Below, piece by piece: positions 38,663 through 47,707 of a DNA stretch of 64,000 bases. This stretch comes from Promethearchaeia archaeon (GTDB lineage Archaea > Asgardarchaeota > Lokiarchaeia > Sigyniarchaeales > SOKP01). The DNA lies in assembly GCA_029856045.1 (NCBI GenBank), contig JAHQWG010000025.1:94904-158903 (forward strand), in the 5' to 3' direction. Position 1 is the stretch's first letter. Each line of letters opens with the position of its first letter. The position numbers and the translations under genes are program-made. The notes under the pieces are model-generated. The model was not told where the DNA came from and did not search any database. It saw nothing but the letters and a program-made list of their open reading frames with translations.

Positions 38663-39865
38663 TTAGATTAGTCCATTTATTTTGAAATTACGTATCTCTT
38701 CCTCAGAATAATTTAATGTTTTAAGAACTTCCTTTGTATGTTGTCCTACTTTAGGAGATAAACTTCTTATTTTCAGGGGTGTTCTGGATAATTTTATTGG
38801 AGAAGATATATTTTTAATTTTTCCTAATTTTGGATGGTCTAATTCGACCACCATTTTACGAGCTATAATCTGAGGGTCATTACATGCTTCAGCAAAATTT
38901 TTCACGGGCATAATACACGTATCATATTTTTTAAAATGTTCTAACCATTCTTCTTGAGTTTTTGTTAGGAATTTTTCTTGGATTTTTTTAAATACTTCTT
39001 CTTTTTCCAGACCTTGAGGGAATTGTTTCAGTTTTAAATCAGATAATCCCAATCCTTCACATAATTCATTCCAAAACTTCATTTCAATTGCTCCTATAGA
39101 TAAATATTTATTATCTTTAGTTTTATATACTGAATAAAATGGAAAATCACCCTGTATTGGGGATATGGTTGTTAAATCTTGAGAAAAATGATATGCTGCT
39201 GGCATTGGCATAAAAGAAAAGACACAATCTAACATCGAAATATCAAGATATTGACCTTTTTTTTCTGAATTATTTGCTCTTTCAATGATTGCTGATAAGA
39301 TACTTATAGTAGATATTAAACCTCCTCCAATATCTGCAGCTTGAACTCCTGGAACCATTGGTTTTCTTTCTTGATTAGACTGATTTTCGATTTTTCTTTC
39401 TTTATTTAAATCTAAGATACCACAAATGCTAATATAATTTAAATCATGGCCCGCAATTTGTTCATAAGGACCATTCTGACCATAACCAGTTAATGAACAA
39501 TATATGATTGATGGATTAATTGAAGATAAAGTATCATAATCAATTTTTAATTTATTTGTGACCTTTGGTCGAAAAGTTTCTAAAATAACATCTGCCTGTT
39601 TTACTAATTCATAGAAGATTTCCTTTGCTTTTTCCTTTTTCAAATTAAGAGTTATCGATTTTTTATTACGCATTAATATAGAATTGAAAGCACTTTCCCG
39701 GTATCTTCCTTTTTGATGAAATGGAGGAGGGTTTGAATATGCATAATTAGGGTCTTCAACACGGATAACTTCCGCTCCTAGATCAGCTAAAATCATAGTA
39801 CAATAAGGTCCAGGAAGCATTCTAGCAAGGTCTAGAACCCTAATCCCATCTAATGGTAAATCCAT
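38663..39865 (-). CDS. CaiB/BaiF CoA-transferase family III
   Basis: LDGIRVLDLARMLPGPYCTMILADLGAEVIRVE, SLTGYGQNGPYEQIAGHDLNY. Confidence 0.93.
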   Translation of the reverse strand: MDLPLDGIRVLDLARMLPGPYCTMILADLGAEVIRVEDPNYAYSNPPPFHQKGRYRESAFNSILMRNKKSITLNLKKEKAKEIFYELVKQADVILETFRPKVTNKLKIDYDTLSSINPSIIYCSLTGYGQNGPYEQIAGHDLNYISICGILDLNKERKIENQSNQERKPMVPGVQAADIGGGLISTISILSAIIERANNSEKKGQYLDISMLDCVFSFMPMPAAYHFSQDLTTISPIQGDFPFYSVYKTKDNKYLSIGAIEMKFWNELCEGLGLSDLKLKQFPQGLEKEEVFKKIQEKFLTKTQEEWLEHFKKYDTCIMPVKNFAEACNDPQIIARKMVVELDHPKLGKIKNISSPIKLSRTPLKIRSLSPKVGQHTKEVLKTLNYSEEEIRNFKINGLI

Positions 39866-40018
39866 AATAATTAATATTTAAAATTTATAATTTTTATGTT
39901 TTCTCAATTTATGAGAAGGTAATTTTATTGAAATATTTAATATTTAAAAAAAGTTCATTAATTAAAATGAGATAATTATCCAAGAGATTAGCTAAAGAAG
40001 TTTAAATATCTTGAAAAT

Positions 40019-40996
40019 TTATAGTAGAATCACGATTACTCCTGCAATTGTCAATATAACACCTAAAAACCCTTTTTTTGAAATTTTTTCGCCATTAATT
40101 AAATAATCTAGTGGAAGTGCGAATAAAGGACTTGCACTTGCTAATATGGCTATAAAAGTAGCTCCAGCTGTACGAACAGCTTCAGTATATAAAAAAGCAC
40201 CTAATGATGTGCCTATAATAGAACCAATTATTAACCACCACCACATTTGGTTAGACTTATTTTTACGATGGGATGATTCAATATTGGTCTGAATATGCTC
40301 CTCTCTCCATATCATTAAAGCTAAAATTAAAAAACTAAATGGAAATCGGATTACATTTCCAATAATCGAACTATATGCCTCTATTTGTAGGATACTGTCA
40401 ATTTCATTCAGAGCGTAATCAATTAATACGGCACCAATTGCCCAACCTAATGATGCTATTAAACCAAAAATAATTACTGGTGAAAATGTTTGTGATTTGA
40501 TTTCAAGATTACTAAAATCCTTGGAAATTGAAGATTGATCGACATTAGAAACATTAACATCCTCCAGATTAACTTTAGATTTCGCAATAATTACAACCCC
40601 AACCCCAATTAAAAGAATTGAAATAATTATCCTAATATCAAAAGGATAGTTAAGAAATATCATTGATAAAATAAATGTAAATAGCGGAAAAGTCATTGAA
40701 ATAGATAAAGCTTTTGCGGTACCCAACTCTTTTTGAGTCTTAAAGTATGAGGTATCAGCTATAACTTGACCGAAAACAAAACTTAAGATTAATATGAACC
40801 ATATAGTCCATGGGAGCAAAAAGATATGAAAAAATACTTCAAATATTAAAGCTATTATGATAAATGTTAGAGTTCCAATCCCTGTGCGAAAGAAATTTAT
40901 AAAAGAAGGAGATGCTTCATGTTCAGTTTTTCTAAATAGAATGTTAGATACTACAAAAGTAACTACAGCAAAAATTGCAAATAATTCACCAGTCAT
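40019..40996 (-). CDS. EamA/DMT-family transporter
   Basis: About ten hydrophobic segments in two halves; LFALPLDYLINGEKISKKGFLGVILTIAGVIVILL. Confidence 0.88.
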   Translation of the reverse strand: MTGELFAIFAVVTFVVSNILFRKTEHEASPSFINFFRTGIGTLTFIIIALIFEVFFHIFLLPWTIWFILILSFVFGQVIADTSYFKTQKELGTAKALSISMTFPLFTFILSMIFLNYPFDIRIIISILLIGVGVVIIAKSKVNLEDVNVSNVDQSSISKDFSNLEIKSQTFSPVIIFGLIASLGWAIGAVLIDYALNEIDSILQIEAYSSIIGNVIRFPFSFLILALMIWREEHIQTNIESSHRKNKSNQMWWWLIIGSIIGTSLGAFLYTEAVRTAGATFIAILASASPLFALPLDYLINGEKISKKGFLGVILTIAGVIVILL

Positions 40997-41162
40997 TAAT
41001 TTTTTTGGTTCTGGATAACTTAAATTTGTTCCTAATCGATTAATTAAATATAAGAAACTTAAAAATAGAACTGCATCTAAAATGCCTTTAAATAATTTTA
41101 TTTATAATAACAAATTTGTATTATTTTATTAGAATAAAAGTTTCTTTCATGGAAGATTTGTT

Positions 41163-42749
41163 ATGAGTAAGAAAAAAGAAGAGCCAATGAAAAATTTAAA
41201 AAATAACGAAAATGAAGATAAAGAAAAAGAAATGGAGTCCAGAAAGGAGGAAGAAGAAAGCGAAAAACCAATTGTAGTTAAAGCAGAAGCTTATAAAACG
41301 ATTATATTATATGCAAGCAGGTATGCTAACCAAGCAATACCTCCAGCTGAATGGAAAGAGATCTATGGAATTTTAATTGGGCATATTACTGATGCATTGG
41401 TTATTGTCGAAAAAGCTGAGGCTCTAACATTTGGGCATAGCACCGATGTTCAATTAGATGAAAGACATTATGGTTTTATTGAACAAATTGAAAATAAATT
41501 ATATGAAGAAAACCAAGGTCGTTTTATTGTGGGTTGGTTTCATAGTCATCCCGGTTTAGGACTATTTTATTCATATATTGATTTAATAAATCACATCGGC
41601 TTTCAAGGGAAAAATAAGGATTCTTGTGGATTAGTTTTTGATCATACTTTGTTGGGAAAAAAAAAGAGAGAAAAAGATGCTAATTCAGAACATATGATTA
41701 CTAAATATGACACTGGGTTTGAAATATATCGAATGAATAATGTAAATATGGATATCAATGATCCAGAATTTGACAATAACTATCATAAAGTAGATTATTT
41801 TATTGATGGATTAAATAAATTCTTTTTTGCGAATGTGATGACTGAGCTATCTGCTTTAGCTTCAAGTGGAAAACCATTACAATCAGCATATGGAGAAAAT
41901 GTTTCTAGTTATACACCGCAATTCACTCATTATCCAGAAAAAGTCCATGATGATTTTAATAAAGAATCAGAAGTTAAGGGTAAAAGTATTTCTCAAGAAA
42001 CTATGCCTGAATTAATCGAGATACCTTTAGAGATAGACGGAGAATTTGATGTGAAAGATATTTTTCGTGACGCCTCTGAAATTATGAAGTCAGAGAAACA
42101 TGATAACACTAAAAAATTACAAATGGCTGATGAATTATTTTTTGAGGGGAATCAAGCATTTAGACAAAAAAATTCATTTGAAGGTGTTGAAAAATATAAA
42201 AAAGGTTTGAAAATTCTTAAAGAAATAAATGAAATTGATAAGGTAATGGAAAATTTAAGTAAATTAAGTGAGAAATGTTTACATAACAACCATTATCCAT
42301 TAGCTGAACAAAATTCTGAAGAATTATTCAAGATTGCTGAATCAAATGGTTCTTTATTTTTTATGGGCGGAGCGAAATATATCATTGGATTTATTAAAAC
42401 AATAAGAAATGAAATAAAGGAAGGATTAGAAGACATTCAACAAGCTGCTATATTCTATGAAAATACTCTGGATTTTTATGGAACAGGTTTATGCAATCAA
42501 AAAATTGCAACAATTTATTCTACTCATCTAAAAGATATTGATAGGGCTTCCCTATTTTTTCTTGAAGCACTAAAAAATTTTAATAAAGCTCTTGATAAGA
42601 TACATCCATTAAGAATAACAGTTTGGGATAGTCCAAAACAAATTAAGGAAAGAATTAATAATCTTAAAGAAACTATTAAAAAAAATCTAAATCAGATAAC
42701 CGACCAAAATGTTAAAAGTAAAATTGAATCAGAACTAAAAAATTTCTAA
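41163..42749 (+). CDS. JAMM/MPN metalloprotease (Rpn11/CSN5-like) fused to TPR-like repeats
   Basis: EIYGILIGHITDALVIVEKAE and intact JAMM GWFHSHPGLGLFYSYID; C-terminal TPR-like helices (ADELFFEGNQAFRQKNSFEGVEKYKKGLKILKEI). Confidence 0.88.
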   Translation: MSKKKEEPMKNLKNNENEDKEKEMESRKEEEESEKPIVVKAEAYKTIILYASRYANQAIPPAEWKEIYGILIGHITDALVIVEKAEALTFGHSTDVQLDERHYGFIEQIENKLYEENQGRFIVGWFHSHPGLGLFYSYIDLINHIGFQGKNKDSCGLVFDHTLLGKKKREKDANSEHMITKYDTGFEIYRMNNVNMDINDPEFDNNYHKVDYFIDGLNKFFFANVMTELSALASSGKPLQSAYGENVSSYTPQFTHYPEKVHDDFNKESEVKGKSISQETMPELIEIPLEIDGEFDVKDIFRDASEIMKSEKHDNTKKLQMADELFFEGNQAFRQKNSFEGVEKYKKGLKILKEINEIDKVMENLSKLSEKCLHNNHYPLAEQNSEELFKIAESNGSLFFMGGAKYIIGFIKTIRNEIKEGLEDIQQAAIFYENTLDFYGTGLCNQKIATIYSTHLKDIDRASLFFLEALKNFNKALDKIHPLRITVWDSPKQIKERINNLKETIKKNLNQITDQNVKSKIESELKNF

Positions 42750-42862
42750 TAATTATTTTATCAGAAATTCATTTTTCATTTAAAAAAAATTAAATTTAAT
42801 GGTTAATTGTATTAATGTAAAGTATTTCTTAATTTAAATAAACTAATTTTTTGTGATTTGAA

Positions 42863-43504
42863 ATTCCTAGAAGAAAAGCTAAAATAAAGTTTAAGAGAAA
42901 GATCGCTTGTATCCACCTTGAACCGGCAGGAGATGTGTCTAATAGCTTGCAACCACTTTGTATTTGTTCAACAAGAGAATTAGTGTTAGGTTCTCATGGC
43001 TCTTCGGGTGCATATGTATGTCAGGTATGCGAATATTATGAACCGAATTCAAATATAACAATAAATGAAGTATATAAAAAAAGCAAAAAGATGGCTGAGA
43101 AAAAAGTTCCGATAGTAAAAGAAGTAGAACTTAAAGATTTAGAAGCTGAATTATTAGAAGATATTGATTTGGATGTAAGTGAATTTGAAGAGGAGGAGGA
43201 GGTGGCGACTGAAATTAAATATAAAAAACGCTCAAAAGGAACTTCAAAAGTAAGTAAAAAAGAATTTAAAGAACTTACATCAGAGTGCCCTTATTGTGGC
43301 GAATTTTTTGAAGATCTTTCTGCTCATAAGGCCATTTGTGAATTTGCTCCTTCTGAAAGAGGGATAAAAGCATTAAGAGGAAGAAAACCCATACCTCCAA
43401 CTGAAAAACCAAAAGATGAACAGAAAGGAGAAGTGTGTCCTTATTGTGGGAAAACTTTTTTGAGATTAAGCAGGCATAAATGTAAAAAAGCTCCAAAGAA
43501 GTAA
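42863..43504 (+). CDS. Zinc-finger protein with two C2HC/C2H2-like fingers (possible AUU start at 42863; ORF track start GTG 42935)
   Basis: CPYCGEFFEDLSAHKAIC and CPYCGKTFLRLSRHKC plus N-terminal CIC...CQVC. In-frame basic upstream extension PRRKAKIKFKRKIACIHLEPAGD after GTGA + 6 nt + ATT. Confidence 0.7.
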   Translation: MPRRKAKIKFKRKIACIHLEPAGDVSNSLQPLCICSTRELVLGSHGSSGAYVCQVCEYYEPNSNITINEVYKKSKKMAEKKVPIVKEVELKDLEAELLEDIDLDVSEFEEEEEVATEIKYKKRSKGTSKVSKKEFKELTSECPYCGEFFEDLSAHKAICEFAPSERGIKALRGRKPIPPTEKPKDEQKGEVCPYCGKTFLRLSRHKCKKAPKK

Positions 43505-43565
43505 AATTGCAATAGAAATCTGGATTTCTTTAAAAGTTTATAAGAAATAAATTATAGAGATTAAG

Positions 43566-44486
43566 ATGCCAAATCAAGAAAGTATATATTACTGTCTTCC
43601 AGTCTTTAGACCTCCTTCAGAAGCATATTCCTTATTGATTCAGGCTACTGAAGGTTGTTCATTTCGTTGTACTTTCTGTATGTCAAATTTACGTAAGAAA
43701 TTCGTAATTAGAGACACAAAAGATATAAAGAAAGATTTGGATATTGGAAGAAAAATACATGGACTTAATGTAAAAAAGATTTTCTTCTTGGATGGAAACG
43801 CGATGGTAATGCCCACGGAAAAATTATTAGAAATAACGAAATATGCAAGAAAAATATTTCCCTTTGTAAGATGTGGTGTTTACGCTCATGCGAAAGATAT
43901 TCTTAAGAAATCGGATGAGGAATTGAGAGAATTAAATAAGGCAGGTCTGGGAATTGCCTATGTTGGATTCGAGTCTGGATCTAATAAACTACTTAAAATG
44001 ATGAATAAGCATACAACTAAGGAAGAACTAATTTCAGCGAGTAAGAAATTAATGAAATCAGGTATTACTCTTTCTGCTACATTAATATTAGGGTTAGGGG
44101 GTGATAATAAAGATTTATCTGAACTCTCTGCCATAAATTCAGCGGACTTAGTGAATAAAATCTGCCCAGATGATGACACACTTTGGTATATTGCTTGTTT
44201 GACCCTCATGGTACCTCCTGGTACTGAACTTTTTGAAAGAAAAGTGAAAAATGAATTTCACGAGATGGAAACTCTGGATATTTTAAAAGAATTATACCAA
44301 TTTATTGAAAATATTAATTTTAAGAATAATCCTAACGCAAATTGCGTTTTTCGTACTAATCACGCTTCTAATTATTTAGCTATAGGAGGTATTTTAGATC
44401 AAGATAAATTTAAAATTCTTAAAACAATAAGAATGGGTTTAGAAAATCCGAATATTTTAAGACCTGATTCCTATCGAGCATTGTGA
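43566..44486 (+). CDS. Radical SAM protein
   Basis: EGCSFRCTFCMSNLRKKF (CxxxCxxC); GIAYVGFESGSNKLLKMMNKHTT. Confidence 0.93.
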   Translation: MPNQESIYYCLPVFRPPSEAYSLLIQATEGCSFRCTFCMSNLRKKFVIRDTKDIKKDLDIGRKIHGLNVKKIFFLDGNAMVMPTEKLLEITKYARKIFPFVRCGVYAHAKDILKKSDEELRELNKAGLGIAYVGFESGSNKLLKMMNKHTTKEELISASKKLMKSGITLSATLILGLGGDNKDLSELSAINSADLVNKICPDDDTLWYIACLTLMVPPGTELFERKVKNEFHEMETLDILKELYQFIENINFKNNPNANCVFRTNHASNYLAIGGILDQDKFKILKTIRMGLENPNILRPDSYRAL

Positions 44487-44505
44487 GGTCTAGTAAGGAA
44501 AATCA

Positions 44506-44640
44506 TTGGAAAGATCAATAGTAGGATTATTAGTTTCATACTTTAGTATTACAATTTTTATAGGTTCGATTTTAGAATTTATTTATGCGTTAATATCTTC
44601 GTTTACAGAAATAATATTATCAAAATTGGGTAAAAATTAG
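44506..44640 (+). CDS. Possible small TM protein (44 aa, TTG start)
   Basis: Open frame LERSIVGLLVSYFSITIFIGSILEFIYALISSFTEIILSKLGKN*; AAGGA upstream. Confidence 0.3.
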   Translation: MERSIVGLLVSYFSITIFIGSILEFIYALISSFTEIILSKLGKN

Positions 44641-44652
44641 TTTTTTATCTCT

Positions 44653-45393
44653 TTACTCTTCAAAAATTACAGTCTTAGTTTCTTTTATGTAAACTCTTAT
44701 CCATGAATCTTTTTCCTTAATCATTTCTTTGATAAGTTTTTCAAGTTCAAATTCATTAATTAGGCATTTTTGACTTAATTCATAAAGGGACATTATATCA
44801 GAGGAAGCCCCGATTTCATTTACTTTCTTTTTAACTAATTTAGACTGTAATTCTTTAAAAAATTCACTAAAAATTTTAAGATTATCAGATTTAGCTTTCA
44901 AAATCAAGGAAGTGGTTGTTTCAATAACATTGTTATAGTTTAAGATATCGTATATCCCTAACAGCTCATATGATTTTTTAATATAATCTAAAACAAGATT
45001 TATTCGTTGATTGATATCTTCTAGAAGCGATTTGCTTTTTTCTTTTATTATTTGATTCTTAATATTCACATATTTTTTTAATACTTCTTCTAAATTTTCA
45101 GTAGTAAGGGTTATGTAATTCATATTTAATAATTTAATTTCATAAGAATTGCGGAGTTCTAAGATTTTTTGATTTATTAATTCACTTAATTCATTAAATG
45201 TCTTTATATATGTCCCAAATCCAAAATCTTTATTTTCTCTACGTAGTGTTAAGGCAGATTGACATTTATTCAAAGCAGATAGTAAATCATTTTCTGATAA
45301 CTTTTGCTCAATAAAATTTTGATAAAAATCCAACTTTTGTTCGATATCTTTTTTACTCTTAAATTCTTTCGTTAACTCTCTGAAGTATTTCAT
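44653..45393 (-). CDS. Helical-repeat protein with PCI-like C-terminal winged helix
   Basis: C-terminus IMSLYELSQKCLINEFELEKLIKEMIKEKDSWIRVYIKETKTVIFEE follows the PCI winged-helix pattern; N-terminal TPR-like helices. Confidence 0.55.
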   Translation of the reverse strand: MKYFRELTKEFKSKKDIEQKLDFYQNFIEQKLSENDLLSALNKCQSALTLRRENKDFGFGTYIKTFNELSELINQKILELRNSYEIKLLNMNYITLTTENLEEVLKKYVNIKNQIIKEKSKSLLEDINQRINLVLDYIKKSYELLGIYDILNYNNVIETTTSLILKAKSDNLKIFSEFFKELQSKLVKKKVNEIGASSDIMSLYELSQKCLINEFELEKLIKEMIKEKDSWIRVYIKETKTVIFEE

Positions 45394-45524
45394 AGAACCC
45401 TTACTATCTTATACTTTCTAAATTATAAAATTTTTAACCCAATTACTATATAATAAGTTAAAAATATCTCCCTTATAATACTTAATGTTTTTCTAATATA
45501 TATAATTTTTATTAATGAATCATT

Positions 45525-46166
45525 ATGTCGGGAAAAAAAATAAACATTATTGGTCTTGTTGGATCACCAAGAAAAAATCGATCTTGCGATTTCTTGATAG
45601 AAGAAGCACTGAAAGGAGCTAAAGAAATAGATGAGACTGTTGAAATTGAAAAAGTCTACTTGGTTGATTATAAATTGGAGCAATGTACAGGTTGTGATCA
45701 ATGTTTGCGGGAGCCCTATGAATGTCCATTATCTGAAAATGATGATTTTAAGAAATTAGAAGAAAAAATATTAAGTGCTGATGCAATTTTTATTGCAGCT
45801 CCATGTTATTTTGGAAGTGTATCCGGTCTAACTAAAGTATTTATTGATCGCTCAAGACCTTGGAAAATGGCAAATTATAAATTAAAAGATATAATTTTTG
45901 CACCTATGGGAGCATCGGGCTTAAGAAACGGTGGTGCTGCAGGAGTTGTATCAGATTTAATAAATTTTGCCTTTATTCAAGGTATGGTTTGTTTTGGTGC
46001 GCTAGGAAATCCTGTAATAGATGAGAATATTCCAATGACATCCTTACAAAAATATGGACGTAAAGAATTTATAAAGAAAGATGAAATTGATGAAATAGGG
46101 CAAATTGTAGCGAGAAATGTAGGTATAAGGGCTGTTAATCTATTAAAAAAATTGAAGAATAAATAA
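45525..46166 (+). CDS. NAD(P)H-dependent FMN reductase / iron-sulfur flavoprotein-like
   Basis: INIIGLVGSPRKNRSCDFLIEEA, CTGCDQCLREPYECPL, FIAAPCYFGSVSGLTKVFIDR. Confidence 0.88.
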   Translation: MSGKKINIIGLVGSPRKNRSCDFLIEEALKGAKEIDETVEIEKVYLVDYKLEQCTGCDQCLREPYECPLSENDDFKKLEEKILSADAIFIAAPCYFGSVSGLTKVFIDRSRPWKMANYKLKDIIFAPMGASGLRNGGAAGVVSDLINFAFIQGMVCFGALGNPVIDENIPMTSLQKYGRKEFIKKDEIDEIGQIVARNVGIRAVNLLKKLKNK

Positions 46167-46189
46167 AAATAAAAATTTTTTATTTTTTA

Positions 46190-46537
46190 TTAATTTTTAG
46201 AACCGCAATATGGACAAAATTCTGAATCCCCAATCGGTTTTCCACAATATTTACACTTTTTAGCAGAAACTTCCATTTCCTTCTTTTCTTTTTCTTTTAC
46301 CTCTTTTTTTTCTCCTGGCCAATGATAATTAATAATTACCCCGCTAATCAGTAAAACAACGAATATAATTATGTAAAAATTATAATCAGCTGGGATATTT
46401 TGAGGAAAGAATTGTAATAAGAATTCAATCCAGAATTTCATTACTTCCCCAATTGGAGATAAAACAGCTCTTGAGTAGTAAAATACCACTCCAATGAACT
46501 CTGCAATCATTCTCAAGATATCAACTTGTATTATCAT
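46190..46537 (-). CDS. Small membrane protein with C-terminal zinc ribbon
   Basis: TM helix then CKYCGKPIGDSEFCPYCGSKN. Confidence 0.7.
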   Translation of the reverse strand: MIIQVDILRMIAEFIGVVFYYSRAVLSPIGEVMKFWIEFLLQFFPQNIPADYNFYIIIFVVLLISGVIINYHWPGEKKEVKEKEKKEMEVSAKKCKYCGKPIGDSEFCPYCGSKN

Positions 46538-47074
46538 CTAAAGAGCACCTCCATCTTTACCAAAAGTAGATTCTGGTACAAATACCTTCTCTTCTTTCTT
46601 TTCTTTTCTTTTACCAAACTCAACTTCAATTAACTTCCAAATTTTTGCAACTATTATTAAGGTATAAGCTCCCAAATAAAGTAATACCATTCCAACAAAA
46701 TCAAGTGTTACACTTCCAAGTCCCGGAATTTGAATTCCAAATGCTGTTGCTCCACTAAATTTATAACTCCACAGGTAAAAACAGTTTGTGAATACTAATA
46801 AAATACTAAAAACTACTTTTCTTCTTGAGTCTTTTGGAGAAGACCATGTAAAAAATGCTAAACCACTAATTGTTAAACCTAATGCGACAAGCCAGAAAAT
46901 AACAACAGCTATACCTCCTTGAGCTATTTCGATGTCTAAAATTTGATCTGTTGGAGGTATTGGTATTTCCATTTTATCCACAAAATCAAAGGTTAAAGCT
47001 GGTATCAACATGGTTGTTGTCATATATATTGCCATTCCAATAAAACCTCTGAAAAGATTCTTCATTCCTCCCAT
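46538..47074 (-). CDS. Multi-pass membrane protein
   Basis: Four hydrophobic segments; immediately abuts both neighbours. Confidence 0.65.
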   Translation of the reverse strand: MGGMKNLFRGFIGMAIYMTTTMLIPALTFDFVDKMEIPIPPTDQILDIEIAQGGIAVVIFWLVALGLTISGLAFFTWSSPKDSRRKVVFSILLVFTNCFYLWSYKFSGATAFGIQIPGLGSVTLDFVGMVLLYLGAYTLIIVAKIWKLIEVEFGKRKEKKEEKVFVPESTFGKDGGAL

Positions 47075-47075
47075 T

Positions 47076-47591
47076 TTATGGACCTCCCCATTCTATTGGT
47101 ACATTTTTTAATTCTACGCCAAAAAAAAGTAATCGATATGTATAGTAGGCAGAAATGTTAAGATTCATGGTAAAAGTTGGGGGATGAAAAATGTCAATAT
47201 CACCCGATGGAAAAGAGAAACTCTCATCAGTAGCCGTGAAGTTACCCTCAAATTCAACACCTGCTCCAATCTCTGGATAAACTTGCTCTTTTTGCATAAT
47301 AATATGTGATAGCGATACATTATAAGTCATATTAATTGCAATCCCTATCCTTAATTCATCAAGCGGAAAATAGCCCGCATTAGTTAAATTAAATGGTATT
47401 ACAAGACTCATAGGTTCACTAAAATTTAATTGTGCAGTTATGGGACCAGATGGTATTTTCACATTTTCAGAAAAATCAGAAAACACTGATACGGCGGAAA
47501 GACCACCGAATAAACCTGTAAGTGTTAAAGCAATTGTCATCACATATAAGGTAATTCGAAATGCAATTCGACATATTTTTGAGACTCCCAT
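47076..47591 (-). CDS. Membrane-anchored extracellular beta-rich protein
   Basis: N-terminal TM helix, then N-x-S/T-rich beta-strand-like region (LNFSEPMSLVIPFNLTNAGYFPLDELRIGIAINMTYN). Confidence 0.6.
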   Translation of the reverse strand: MGVSKICRIAFRITLYVMTIALTLTGLFGGLSAVSVFSDFSENVKIPSGPITAQLNFSEPMSLVIPFNLTNAGYFPLDELRIGIAINMTYNVSLSHIIMQKEQVYPEIGAGVEFEGNFTATDESFSFPSGDIDIFHPPTFTMNLNISAYYTYRLLFFGVELKNVPIEWGGP

Positions 47592-47707
47592 AAGAATACC
47601 CTTTTATTAGAAAAAATTTTATTAGATTATACTATATAATATCTATTTTTTTTAAAAATATTATGTTATCGATATATTTTTAATTTGAGTATAATCAATT
47701 TTGAATT

